From positions 88,840,721 to 88,904,720 of the forward strand of contig NC_064830.1 of assembly GCF_024166365.1 (NCBI RefSeq): DNA of 64,000 nt, read 5' to 3'. Positions 16,001-25,154 of the stretch are shown piece by piece. Each line of letters opens with the position of its first letter. Position 1 is the stretch's first letter. Both the position numbers and the translations under genes were made by a program. The notes under the pieces are model-generated. The model searched no databases. It had not been told where the DNA came from and saw only the letters and a list, made by a program, of their open reading frames with translations. This DNA comes from Elephas maximus indicus. Lineage: Eukaryota > Chordata > Mammalia > Proboscidea > Elephantidae.

Positions 16001-19000
16001 CTTAATAGTTCGAAATGAGCAAGCAGCTGAAACTAAGCAGGAAAAATGTGAAGAACTACAATGCAAGTCAGAAACCACTCCACTGTATCTTAGAAATAAA
16101 GGCACATTTTCAAGAACAACAAAAAAACCACCTCCCTCAGGAAAAAAAAAGGAGTGACTAAAACAAAAGAAGCCACCATTATGTTCCACCTGCACCCAAA
16201 CTGCCGTCTCCTCCCCTCTACTCACAAAGTGGATCTGTAATTATCTAGAACAATACCTTTAGTAGCATAATTGAAGTCAACATTTCGAAAGTGGACTAGC
16301 ATGACATCACTTGGCTTAAACACCATGGTGTCCACAATGTCTTCCCGACGAGGGCCACCTGCTGGCTCAGATGCTTTCCTGTGCACAGCATCTACTGCTA
16401 GTTCAAACTACAAGAGCCCCCATTCCCCAACACCCGAAGGTCAGTATCAAGAAATGTGAAAGCAAAAATACAACTATTTTCCCTTTACTCTTTCCAAAAG
16501 TACCCCATGTACACTGCCTTCTCAACACCACCCGAAGGCCTAACAAAAGTCTCAAATTTAAACATCTGACATTCTAAAATTCATGCTTTTTAACAACAGA
16601 AGAGCCCATGTTTATTCAGACCCACGTCTTTTATTACCACTTGTAGTATTACCCTGGCATAGACCTACATAATGAGTAACACCCATAATGTTGACCAATA
16701 CCACCCAATCCAATGCCTTTGATAAATCTATTCCATTCTCCTCTTCCAGCAAAGTCCAAAAATAAGCTGATTCGAGTACACTGACCTTTGAGCTCAAAGT
16801 CTTGAAGATACCCTCATAGGTGGTCCCATTTTTCACCTTTACATCACAAGTAGAGCCCTAGGAGAATGAGAAAAATAAGAATGTCTCTAGCAAATTGAGT
16901 CCTAACCGTCTTAAACAACCTAGGGGTTAAGTACCCACTTACCACAACAGCTGTAAGGAAATGTAACATTCTGTAATTGTTGTAAACACCCTCAAACACC
17001 TGTCAGCGACAAAAGAGGGAGAAATAAGAAGTGGTCGGTCAGTCAATGTTTCACTTTCCTTTTAAATGCCCAGGCTCCACTCACCCCCACCTTGTGTGTG
17101 CTGGGTCTCCGGTCCTTCTCAGCCCCTCTACCTCTGTACCTAATCTCCCCTATACCCCATGTGAGCGGCTTTTAGGTCCTCATATCTTAGGGAGAGATAA
17201 ACGTACTCACTGGTGACTGTGGGGGTCCTTTTCCTGTGCTCTGTCCCCTAAAAGGGAAAGGATAAAAAAATTGGTTATTTAAATCTTTTTAATTTTCCTT
17301 TACAACATTAACCTCAAAGCACTTAATATCCTAGAAACACATACCAAATGAAGATGCTGATTTAGGCTACAAACCAATTTACCAACAAGATGTTCAAATT
17401 CTCACCTTATAGGGGAAAACAACAGTAAGCATCAAGAGCCAGTAAATACGCTGCCTCCAAATTCCAGTAAAATAAACCATAATCGGGAATAATTGTCATT
17501 GGTCTGAAGAGCCAATTCAACACAACCTCCTCACTTTCTCCCAGGGGCAGAGGGCTGCATGCTTCCAACAGACAACGCTACAGTATTCGATAACCAATAA
17601 CCCATCCCAGATATAAAGGCAAGACTTAGGTAGATTTGGTAGTACCTACCTCAGACACATTACTTCCCAAATAGAAAAGACAATCATTTTCAGTAGGTAG
17701 ATTTGGTAGTACCTACACGCACCTCAGACACATTACTTTCCAAATAGAAAAGACAATCATTTTCAGCAGCCTCACACCCCAAGCCCTGAGAGGAAAGCCC
17801 CTCCACACCTCACCCCCTAGACCTCATTACCCATTCAGCCTATTACCAACTCGGACAGGTCACCAATCCCTCGGTAACCCCGCTCCTCGATGGCTGATGT
17901 AACCGGCGATTGAGGGCGATGAGGGGGCCGTTGGCGGGGCTGGGGGACAGCGCAGCCGCAAAAGCCATCCACCGGGAGGCCTCGCCCGGTCTGCGCCTGC
18001 GCTCTCAAGCCCACGGGCCTCTTCGAAACGCCCCCTCCCGTGACCAGAACCCACTGCGCCTGCGTGTACCACCACCCTCAATTCCATTAAAAAGAGAGAC
18101 CGAGAGGGAGAGAAACCGAGTGGGGCCTCCAGTACCCCTCCAGGCACACGCCCAGCTTCTGCCCAATATGTTGCCCCGGACACACGAATGCCCGGGTCAA
18201 GAGACAGTGCATCCGCGCGCACGTACGGCAAAAGCGCGCGCGCGGCGGAGGTTCCCGGCCCGCAGCCCTCCCAGACCTCCCTCCTTCCGTCCCCCCGCCC
18301 TCCCCGCTCCCCTCCTACTGGCCAGACCGGGAAGGGGGAGGTAGCAACCCGCTCCCAAGTCCTTCCCTCCCTATTGGCCAAACTGTGGGCCGCGCGCCCC
18401 CCTCCATTGGCTACGGCCGGGGACCCCTTCCCGCAGCTGACTCCCCATTGGCTGAAGCCCGGGACCGCGAGACCCTCCGTGGTAATGGAGCCGGGGACCC
18501 CGCTCACCTTTTCTCCCCCCCGCAACTCCCCGATTCGGCGGTGCTGGAGAGGTGCGCCCCGCTTCCCCTGAAAGCCCGAGTCCCGAACCCTGCCTAGGCC
18601 TTGAAAGCTCAGCCTGGCCCCCAAATGTCCCATGGCTGCCCGGGGACCCTTTTCCTCCGACCTGTTAGGACCTGAGGGTACCCACCCCCATCTTCACGGG
18701 GGGCCTCTCGCTCCCCCCGGTGCCGTCCATAGGTGGTCACGTTGGGGCCCGCCCCACACCGCTGTACTCAGGCCCCGGCCGCCGGGCCGGAACAGAGCCG
18801 CCGCCTCCTCCTGGTAGCCTCTGCTCCCCCGCCCGGAAGCCCACCCCTCCTCACCTGGAGGTGCCGATGGTAGCTGCCCCTGGCCTCTCTTGATGCTGCG
18901 GCGGCGGCGGTTGCGGCGCCAAGATGCTCTCGGCTCCCCGGCGCAGCCCGCTCCCTGCAGCGGCTCCGGGCCCCAGGCAAGGGGAAGCGGCCGCGGGAGG

Positions 19001-19150
19001 CCCTGGGGAAGTCGAGGTGGAGGCCAGCGGCCCCGGGAGGCTGCCGTTGGGAGGGCTGGTGCCCCCGGGAGGCCGGCGGGCCACGGCCTGTTGCGTGGGG
19101 GGCGGCTGCTGGGGCTGGGAAGTCTGTTGTGGCGGCTGAGGCTTCAACAT
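7094..19150 (-). CDS. ATXN2L: ATXN2L, ataxin-2-like RNA-binding protein, complete
   Basis: ATXN2L is a cytoplasmic RNA-binding protein of stress granules and P-bodies. Coding exons in transcript order are 19150-18855, 17247-17211, 16999-16943, 16857-16786, 16407-16257, 15839-15715, 14609-14518, 14041-13841, 13224-13049, 12880-12770, 11953-11759, 11673-11602, 11346-11276, 11106-10811, 10475-10406, 9858-9712, 9583-9511, 9417-9230, 8842-8713, 8596-8475, 8321-8109, 7963-7720 and 7143-7094. All have GT-AG borders. The sum is 3189 nt, or 1062 codons plus stop, about the human length. The order is a Pro/Gln-rich N-terminus (MLKPQPPQQ), an Lsm fold (VFEGVYNNYRMLHF to VDFNYATK), LsmAD (KFNEETYGVKTTYDSSLSSY), Ser/Pro/Arg-rich low-complexity sequence, a PABP-binding PAM2 motif (STLNPNAKEFNPTKP, exon 10475-10406) and a Pro/Gln/His-rich tail ending GELKIVLAAT. 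The start has A at -3 (GCCATCATG). Confidence 0.96.
7631..7720 (-). CDS. ATXN2L: ATXN2L alternative C-terminus by last-intron retention
   Basis: If the donor at 7719 (C|GTGAGT) is not used, the frame reads on for 29 codons (starting EFSLAGGIWHGRAEG) to a stop at 7633-7631. The spliced form instead ends with the 7143-7094 exon. From memory, human isoforms with both ends exist. Usage in this species is inferred only from the preserved open frame. Confidence 0.55.
   Translation of the reverse strand, partial: REFSLAGGIWHGRAEGLQVGQDARVLGGE
8925..9085 (-). mobile_element. MIR SINE in ATXN2L intron
   Basis: The + strand shows the reverse of MIR, with TTCACAATAATTCTACCAAG, then ACTAAGGCTCAGA and AATAACTAGGTACAGATCC. 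It lies in an ATXN2L intron in the gene's own orientation and is well diverged. Confidence 0.65.
9918..10110 (-). mobile_element. MIR SINE in ATXN2L intron
   Basis: The best-preserved MIR in the window. On the + strand it contains AGCATTCATGGAGTGCTGTG, ATTACAGATGAGGAAACTG and AAGTTTGTAAGTGCGAGGAT, the reversed MIR core and tRNA-related end. Confidence 0.8.
10500..10775. mobile_element. Two MER5A-like hAT-Charlie fragments
   Basis: Positions 10530-10615 carry GAATCTGCATTTCTAACAAG then AATCCTGCTGGTTAGGGACC. From about 10622 comes CAGTGGTTTTCAAAAC with CTTGTTAAAAATG and ACTGG-type ends. Both match the short non-autonomous MER5A family. They lie side by side in an ATXN2L intron. Confidence 0.6.
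11160..11184. repeat. (TCTCA)n microsatellite
   Basis: A pentanucleotide array of about five units (CTCATCTCATCTCATCTCATC) in the ATXN2L intron between exons 11346-11276 and 11106-10811. Confidence 0.85.
12340..12600. mobile_element. MER5A-like fragments
   Basis: CCCCTGCTGAGAATGCACAC with GAATCAGAATCTACATTT at 12345-12440, followed by AGTGGATCTCAGAACTAGTC to about 12600, resemble two more diverged MER5A-type DNA-transposon copies in the ATXN2L intron between 12880 and 11953. Confidence 0.55.
14715..14946 (+). mobile_element. Old LINE-1 ORF2 3'-end fragment
   Basis: ACACTGCTGGTGGGACTATC and TTTTTACCCTAGAGAAGC are diverged matches to the conserved end of L1 ORF2. It lies antisense in an ATXN2L intron and is directly followed by an AFROSINE. 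Confidence 0.65.
14948..15135 (-). mobile_element. AFROSINE, long form
   Basis: The reverse complement shows the SINE head (GAGCCCTACTGGAACAGTGG), the long-form central segment with TCTCCTGCAG on the + strand, and the tail (GGGTCACTGTGAGTTGGAAT). It is in an ATXN2L intron, sense to that gene. Confidence 0.88.
15588..15632 (+). mobile_element. AFROSINE 3'-end fragment
   Basis: Only the SINE tail remains: GCTATGAGTTGGTATCGACT then CAATGGCAACGGGTTT. It is 83 bp from the ATXN2L exon ending at 15715. Confidence 0.8.
17627..17766. repeat. Tandem duplication of about 70 bp in ATXN2L intron 1
   Basis: A 67-bp unit beginning TAGGTAGATTTGGTAGTACC (17627-17693) is repeated at 17694-17766 with a 6-bp insertion (ACGCAC or equivalent) and one substitution. 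The near identity implies a recent duplication. Confidence 0.93.
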
Positions 19151-19780
19151 GATGGCAGCGTCCGGAAGGGGAATCAGGGGGAAGGGAAGGAGCGAGGGGG
19201 CCGGGACTAGGCCCCTGCCGGAGGGCGCGGGAAGCGAGGGGGGTTGGGATGCTGGGGACCCGCCGTTGGCGGGCGGGGGGAGCCCCGCGGTGTCGGGGGT
19301 GGATAGAGAAGACCGCGGCGCGAGGAAGCGCCGCGAGGCGGAAGGGGAGGGGGTCTCGCGGGCTGTAGGAAACCGAGAGGGCGCGAGCCGGCCTGGCGCG
19401 CGTGCGCGTCGCCGGGAAAGGGGGGAGCGCGCGGGTGAGAGCTCTCGAAGGGGGAGGGGCGGGGAGGAGGGAGAGGTGGCGCGAATGCCGGCGCGCACCG
19501 GGGCGGTTAGCTCCAGGTGGGTGAGGAGGGAAAATAAAATTAAGTGAATTTCGCGCCCTTAGCCTTTGGAGTGGGAAAGGAGCAGCGCGGGCGCTCACAC
19601 GCGCCAAGAATTTAAAGTCTCTAGGTCTGAAACAGCCCTAGAAACTGGCAGCGGCTGTCGCTTCACAATGACCGTGTGAGCGCCGGGGGAGGGGCCGAGG
19701 AAGCGGAGAGGAAGAACCGGTCGCCCCGCCTACGCCGCCGGCGTAACGTCGGGATGCCTCCGCATTTGTGTGAGGAGGTA
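17870..19780. promoter_or_regulatory. CpG island covering ATXN2L exon 1 and promoter
   Basis: This block is dense in CpG and GC, unlike the surrounding sequence, with runs such as CGCGCGCGCGGCGG near 18234. It spans the start codon at 19150, intron 1 and the upstream region. No TATA box is evident, as usual for housekeeping promoters. Transcription should start somewhere in about 19200-19600; the exact site is not visible from sequence. Confidence 0.85.
18373..18451 (-). promoter_or_regulatory. Three clustered CCAAT boxes (candidate NF-Y sites)
   Basis: ATTGG (CCAAT on the - strand) occurs at 18373-18377, 18406-18410 and 18447-18451, spaced 33 and 41 bp. They sit in ATXN2L intron 1, about 400 bp downstream of exon 1, inside the CpG island. 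Binding is inferred from motif and spacing only. Confidence 0.45.
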
Positions 19781-20167
19781 CCACGTATCGTTCGATTCTT
19801 CCGCCATTCTGGGGCTAGTGGGTGGAGTCTAAATGCAAAAAGATCCCCGGAATTGGCTAAGCCAAGGGTTCTACTCCTTTAAGCAGGTGGTAGGTTTTGT
19901 GAGGAGCTACTTTGGACCTTACCTGCTTTAAATAGAAGACTGAAGAGGATTGAAGTGTCCGAGTTTATCGTACTGGCCTTTGCAGATTAGCCTAATCATA
20001 AATCTTAAATTTAAGAAATTTCCATTATCTCGGGGCCGAGGTTCTTACGGTCTAGTTCAAAACCCTCCCCCCAACTCTGATAAAGCCAGCATTCATTCAT
20101 TCAAAATTAGTTGGGCTTTAGGACATTTGGATACAGCGATAAGTAAACCACTTCCTACCCCCAGGGA

Positions 20168-20372
20168 AGGAGCTCTGGTGGTGCAGTGGTTAAAGCGCTC
20201 AGCCGTGCTAACCAAAAAGGTCGGCAGTTGGAACCCACCAGCAGAGAAAGACATGGAAGTCTTCTTCCGTAAGATTTACAGCCTTGGAAACCCTACCGGG
20301 CAGTTCCACTCTGTCTTACAGGGTTACTATGAGTTGGAATCTACTCGAAGGCAGTGGGTTTGGCTTTAGTTT
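20168..20372 (+). mobile_element. AFROSINE, long form
   Basis: Head GAGCTCTGGTGGTGCAGTGG, B-box region GGTCGGCAGTTGGAACCCAC, long-form centre (GTAAGATTTACAGCCTTGG) and tail GTTACTATGAGTTGGAATC are present in order. Confidence 0.92.
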
Positions 20373-20576
20373 TGCCCTCGAGGAGTTCGAGCTGTTTGTG
20401 GATTCACGCAATTAGATGAGATCTGTTAGATGAAGTACAGGGCACTGTGAGAACAGATAGAGGTGACACCGAATCCAGTGTTCCGTGGCATCAAAATTGA
20501 AAAGACAGTAGAGAGATGAATTTTTAGGCAGTGGGAAATGAATGTGACAAACAGAAAAATTCAGCATGGCTGGAAT

Positions 20577-20730
20577 GGAAACCCTGGTGGTATACGTGGT
20601 TAGCTGCAAACCAAAAGGTCAGCAGTTCATATCCACCAGGCGCTCTTTGAAAACTCCATGGGGCAGTTCTATTCTGACCTATAGGGATGCTATGAGTCAG
20701 AATTGACTCAGCGGCAGTAGGTTTGGAGCA
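20577..20730 (+). mobile_element. AFROSINE, short form
   Basis: GAAACCCTGGTGGTATACGT, CCAAAAGGTCAGCAGTTC, CCATGGGGCAGTTCTATTCT and a tail ending GACTCAGCGGCAGTAGGTTT mark a short-form copy. Confidence 0.9.
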
Positions 20731-20937
20731 TAAAATTAGAAGAAGAGGTTAAAAAATAGAGACACGAGGTAGGCAACCTGGGACCAGATTCTAAAGGCCC
20801 CCACTTGATCTTCAATGAAGTGGGGTGGGGCTTTTTTTAGAAAATGAAGAGGTCAGATTTGCAATGTGGAGAATGGAATGGAGAAGTGATGGGCATGTGG
20901 TCTTATCCAGTGAAATTTCTCATGTCTTAATCTCTCT

Positions 20938-21008
20938 TTAAACCCTATGGGCTAGTTCTACTCTGTCCTATAGGGTGGCTATGAGTTGGAATCAACTCGA
21001 CAGTGAGG
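20938..21008 (+). mobile_element. AFROSINE 3'-half fragment
   Basis: AACCCTATGGGCTAGTTCTA and GGCTATGAGTTGGAATCAAC correspond to the SINE 3' half; the tRNA-related half is absent. Confidence 0.82.
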
Positions 21009-21009
21009 A

Positions 21010-21475
21010 TTGAATCTCTTTTTGCTCCAGGCATTATTAGCGTTAGAACTCTTCCAGCTCTCCTCCCCTCCTGCCTCCCAGTTAAAAGGCAGCCCTTCTC
21101 TGGCACTGGGCTTTTTGGGTCTCTTTGGGAAGTCTTCTCTCACCTCAGTCTCACCCCAATTTCCAGTGGGTTAGGTTCCCGTTCTGTGTGCGTGGCCACT
21201 TTATTCTGATAGCTCATTTAATTATGTCTTCCTGCAAGTGTCAGCTCCCTAAAGGTTGGGATCTTGATTCTTACTGCCCTCTCTGCACTACCTAGCACGA
21301 TGCAGGCAGTCAATTAAATATTTGTGAGGTAAATGTTTCCAAGTCGTATCTTAAAGACCTTCATTCTCCTGGGTGCCTAAGTAATACAGTCTAGCTTTTT
21401 CCTGGCATTACCTGCACTATCTGGTACCATGCTACCTCTTCAGTGCTCCTGCCCCTCCCCCTCAGATTCTAATTA
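21010..21475 (+). mobile_element. LINE-2 3' region
   Basis: AAGTGTCAGCTCCCTAAAGG, TTGGGATCTTGATTCTTACT and CACTACCTAGCACGATGCAG, then CAATTAAATATTTGTGAGG, are diverged versions of the L2 3' end. The match is convincing at 21225-21340 and weaker on either side. Confidence 0.65.
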
Positions 21476-21491
21476 AACTTTCATTTCCATA

Positions 21492-21695
21492 ACATAACCC
21501 ATTGCCATGGAGTCCATTCTGACTTGTAGTGGACCCTGTAGGACAGAGTAGAATTGCCCCGTAGGGTTTCCTAGATTGTAATCTTTATGGGCCAGATCCC
21601 CAGGTCTTTTCTTCTGCAGAGCTACTGGTGGGTTCAAACCACCAACCTTTTGTTTAGCACCTGAGTGCTTAATCACTGTGCCACTGGGGCTCCCT
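21492..21695 (-). mobile_element. AFROSINE, long form, inside L2-like sequence
   Basis: The reverse complement runs from the SINE head (GAGCCCCAGTGGCACAGTG) to a tail with GACTCCATGGCAATGGG. An imperfect duplication flanks it, TTTCCATAACAT before and TTTCCACAATAT after. It interrupts L2-like sequence on both sides. Confidence 0.88.
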
Positions 21696-21697
21696 TT

Positions 21698-21995
21698 CCA
21701 CAATATGTCTTGCCCTTATTCAGCCCTGCCTTTACATGTGTTGTTTCTTCACCTAGAATTCCCGTTTCAATTCTCTAGTTTTTTATTCTTAAGTTGGAGT
21801 GTCACCTTTTCAGACATCCTGTTATTTACTCCTTCCTCTGGACGTCCAGAGCACCATATTGGTTTTGTTTATATATGTGTGTCTCCTTTCCATTGGGATC
21901 ATGAAGGGCAGGGACTGTATTTTACTCATTTCTAGATCCCTTGTGCCAAGGTCAGTGGCTGTCACCCAATCGACAAATTGGTAAATGACTGGAAT
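21698..21995 (+). mobile_element. LINE-2 3' region
   Basis: CACCTAGAATTCCCGTTTC, GTGTCACCTTTTCAGACATC and ATGAAGGGCAGGGACTGTAT are typical L2 3' phrases. It is probably the continuation of the L2 interrupted by the SINE at 21492-21695, or a neighbouring copy. Confidence 0.62.
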
Positions 21996-22655
21996 GTTGT
22001 TTTCTTGTATGAATTAAAAAACTATATGACTATGATTTGATATGGAGCGATTGCCAGGATATATTGTTAATTGAGAAAAGCAAAGTTCAAAAGAGTAGAA
22101 ACTATGGTATGAGGAACAAGAGAAGGAAATAAATGTATCCGCAAATTTTTGCAAAGAGAAATAGAGGAAGAATAACCCAGAAACTAATAAAATTGGTTAC
22201 CTGTTAGGATAGGGAAAAATGGGGGTTCCTTGGTTACTGGGTTACACTCTTCTTTTGGAAGAAGACAACAGAGCTCCGATGGGGGGTGGCCAGGGGAAGG
22301 GACACTTCTTTCAGTATACCTTTTCGTATAGTTTTGACTTTTCAGATCATAGCACAGTCAACATATTAAAAAAATGAGATCAATAAGGATGGGAGGCTAA
22401 ACACTGAGTACAGATGTAAACAAATGAACCCAACTATATCTCAGATGAAGAAAATAACCACATTGAAGGGAGAAAAATAGAACTAATTCAAGTAGCTCTT
22501 CAAGTGTCTTCAGCCTAAAGGAAAAATAACTGCAAAAAACCTCAACTCTAGTTACAGTGATAAAGTCATGGCAGTTCTGAAACTATTTTGGGGTATTGTA
22601 GAACTGAGCACATGAGTGTTGTTGGGAGCCAGGGTTCTCAGTGGGGAAGAAAAAA
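21996..22655. other. Intergenic, probable ancient repeat, unresolved
   Basis: An A-rich 3'-end-like block to about 22372 (GGTTACCTGTTAGGATAGGG then TTTCGTATAGTTTTGAC) looks like an old retroelement end, but I cannot name the family. The rest shows nothing recognised. Confidence 0.4.
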
Positions 22656-22659
22656 AAAA

Positions 22660-22823
22660 AGGAACCCAAACCCATTGCTGCTAAGTCCATTCCAACTCAT
22701 AGCAACTCTACAGGACAGAGTAGAAACTGGCGCACACAGTTTCCAAGGACCACCTGGTGGATTTGAACTGCCAGCCTTTGGTTAGCAGCTGTAGCTCTTA
22801 ACCACTATGCCACCAGGGTTTCT
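22660..22823 (-). mobile_element. AFROSINE, short form
   Basis: Reverse complement: AGAAACCCTGGTGGCATAGT, GGCAGTTCAAATCCACC, tail with TATGAGTTGGAATGGAC. The A/T-rich sequence just after it contains a TATA-type microsatellite (about 22824-22850). Confidence 0.92.
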
Positions 22824-22850
22824 ATATACATATATATACACATAATACAT

Positions 22851-24005
22851 TCGCATTCATATCTAGTGTCCAGATCTTGCTTTCCAAATAGTATTTTTCA
22901 ATAAAAGGACTCAGAGCTCCTTGAAGAAATGGTTGATTCCAGGGCAGAAGTAAGGAAGGTACAAGATGAGTTTGGAACATCTTGTGGCAGAAAACAAGTA
23001 CTTAAAAAAAAAAGTGATAAGGAGATCAAAGAGACATAGGAGCCAGCTTGAAGAGGTTTTCACTGGCCAAACCTGGGACAAATTGTGCATCAAAATAAGG
23101 AAAGTAATAGATCATAACCCACTGAATAAAAGAAGAATCTGTGCATCCATGCTGTTAATAGGTATAAACATACATGCTTACATACGTAAAAGGAAGGCAC
23201 ACACACTAGAGAAAACAGATGGACGTTCTTCAAAAACGCCCGTGGCACGAGAGACAAAGGTAGAGGAACTCTTCCAGATTGAAGGAGGCTTAAGTGGCTA
23301 ATAGCTAAACGAAACACTTGATCCTGGCCTAGATTGCGTAATAGAAAAAGATTGCTATAAAGGATGTAAATTTTCCACTGGCAAATTTGGAATATAGACT
23401 ATAAACTATTGGATCTATGATAAATTTCCTGAATGTAACTGTAGATATGTATATTATTAGAAAATATGTACTGAATTTTTATGGAATAAAGGAACATAAT
23501 ATATTCAGCCTGTTCTTCAATGGTTTTATACACACACACACACAGAACGAAAAAACAAATGTGGCAAAACATTAACTATTGATGAATCTAGGTAAACAGT
23601 ATCTTTGCCTTAATTTTTAAGTTTGCAATTACTTGCAAAATAAATTACACATAAGTAAATAAACCACCTAAACATATTTATATCAATATCTGTACATATG
23701 TGAGTATGTATATATATATACATGCACACATATGTCAATATCAACCACAAACATGATAAGTTAGCTGAGCAGTTTTAGCCCTCAAGAGTACCCCTAGACT
23801 GTTCCCCAGTGTTCTGTGCATTTTTTTTTTTAAGTGTATTGAGCAGTAACACCAGGTTGAGCCTCCAGTGATACCAGGACTTCATTTGGCTATATTCCTT
23901 ACTTACCTAGACATATAAGAGTGGCTGCAGGGCAGATGAGGCATTCATTATGATGAAGGCTGACCTAAATATGTTCCCCTGTCACATATCCTACAGGGAC
24001 ATTTT
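22851..24005. other. Intergenic, diverged repeat-like sequence
   Basis: Positions 22900-23520 look like an ancient interspersed repeat (for example GGACAAATTGTGCATC and TGATAAATTTCCTGAATG) whose family I could not fix. There is a short (CA)n at 23530-23544 and a (TA)n/(CACATATG) simple tract at 23695-23735. No gene seen. Confidence 0.4.
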
Positions 24006-24011
24006 CCCTTC

Positions 24012-24158
24012 CTAAGGGCCTGAGCTACGGTTGCTAACCAAAAGGTCGGCAGTTTAAATCCACCAGGTGCTCCTTGGAAACTACGGGGCAGTTCTACTCT
24101 GTTCTGTAGGGTTGCTGTGAGTCGGAATTGACTCGATGGCAATGGGTTTGTTTTGTTT
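24012..24158 (+). mobile_element. AFROSINE, slightly 5'-truncated, short form
   Basis: It begins inside the tRNA-related half (GAGCTACGGTTGCTAACC) and runs through GGTCGGCAGTTTAAATCCAC to GAATTGACTCGATGGCAATG and a T-rich end. Confidence 0.9.
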
Positions 24159-24189
24159 TTTTAAGGGACTGAGCATTGCCTACGGAGAG

Positions 24190-24345
24190 GCTGCAGGAGG
24201 TAGCAGAAAAGACACAGGGTTGCGTCCTAGAAGACAAGAATTCTCGTTCTGCCTTTGTCTCTTACTAGCTGTACCAACTAGCAAGTCGCTGGGCCTCTGT
24301 CTCAGTTTGTAACAGGAGAGGCTGGATTAGATGGGGGCCCAAACT
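24190..24345 (+). mobile_element. MIR SINE
   Basis: TCTCGTTCTGCCTTTGTCTC, TTACTAGCTGTACC and GTCGCTGGGCCTCTGTCTCA follow the forward MIR core, diverged. Confidence 0.65.
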
Positions 24346-24944
24346 CAGATGCCCATGAGGCCAGGCAGGTAAAACAAGCAGGCACTGTGGCAAACTATCT
24401 AAAAAGGGGTCTGCTCTTCACTTCCAGCCAACTCTTGCCAGGTAGGGGTGTGCTCCAGTGTTGCCAGAGATGATTTCTTAGGAGCCAGAAGTCCAGATTT
24501 GAGAAACTAGAAGTTTGGATTTTTTGAACATCTTGTGGGCCAAACAATGCACTTTTGCAGCTGTTGGGTTGGACGAACTCCAAGATCTGCTGTTCTCCTT
24601 CACCAGTTAGAGCGTAACCCTGCAGCTGGATTCTTTCCAAAGCGGCTCCTGCTGTGGTCCTTCCTCTGCTAACAAACATCTTTGCCATCCCAATACGGTA
24701 CATGGAGCTGCTTCAGTCCTTCCGAGGAAGGTGGGAGCACCCTACCTCTGCCTTTCCAATTAGTTTGGTTAATGAGTTCCATTCCTGAGCTTATCTTCCA
24801 TCTCGTTTCTCATTTTCCTCCTAATGGGACTCCAGGCACAGGTCCCCAGAATCCCATCCTTTTCCACTCAATCACTTGTCTCCCCCCTTCCTTCCTCCCC
24901 TAGGTCGCACATAAACCTATCGATATTACCTCCCCTCGACTCTG
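24346..24944. other. Intergenic, nothing recognised
   Basis: No gene, RNA gene or identifiable repeat was seen; base composition is unremarkable. Confidence 0.5.
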
Positions 24945-25150
24945 AGGAGGAGTCCCTGGTAGCACAAACAGTTAAGCACTCAACTACTAGCCAGAAGGTT
25001 GGCAATTCAAATCCTCTCAGAGGCACCTCGGAAGGCCTGGCGACCTGCTTCCCGAAAGGCCACAGCTTTGAAAACCCTATGGAGCAGTTCTTCTCTGCGT
25101 ATACTTAGGGTCACTATGAGTGGAATCACTCAACAGCAGCTAACAACGCA
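24945..25150 (+). mobile_element. AFROSINE, long form
   Basis: GAGTCCCTGGTAGCACAAAC, GGTTGGCAATTCAAATCC, the long-form centre (GCCACAGCTTTGAAAACCC) and a tail ending CAGCAGCTAACAAC. This tail resembles the RTE-type end more than the usual CAACGGGTTT. Confidence 0.85.
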
Positions 25151-25154
25151 TTGG

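Noticed and set aside
18768..19607. 279-codon - strand frame, and a 257-codon one at 17860-18633
   Set aside because: Both are alternative frames in the CpG island. The first overlaps ATXN2L exon 1 out of frame; the second covers intron 1. Composition is low-complexity and lacks family signals.
19660..19882. Divergent gene starting beside the ATXN2L promoter
   Set aside because: A short + strand frame (19676-19882) exists, but no splice structure, family match or downstream gene supports it; CpG islands often yield such frames.
22966..23301. 111-codon + strand frame
   Set aside because: It lies in diverged repeat-like sequence, with Lys/Arg-rich composition and no family match.
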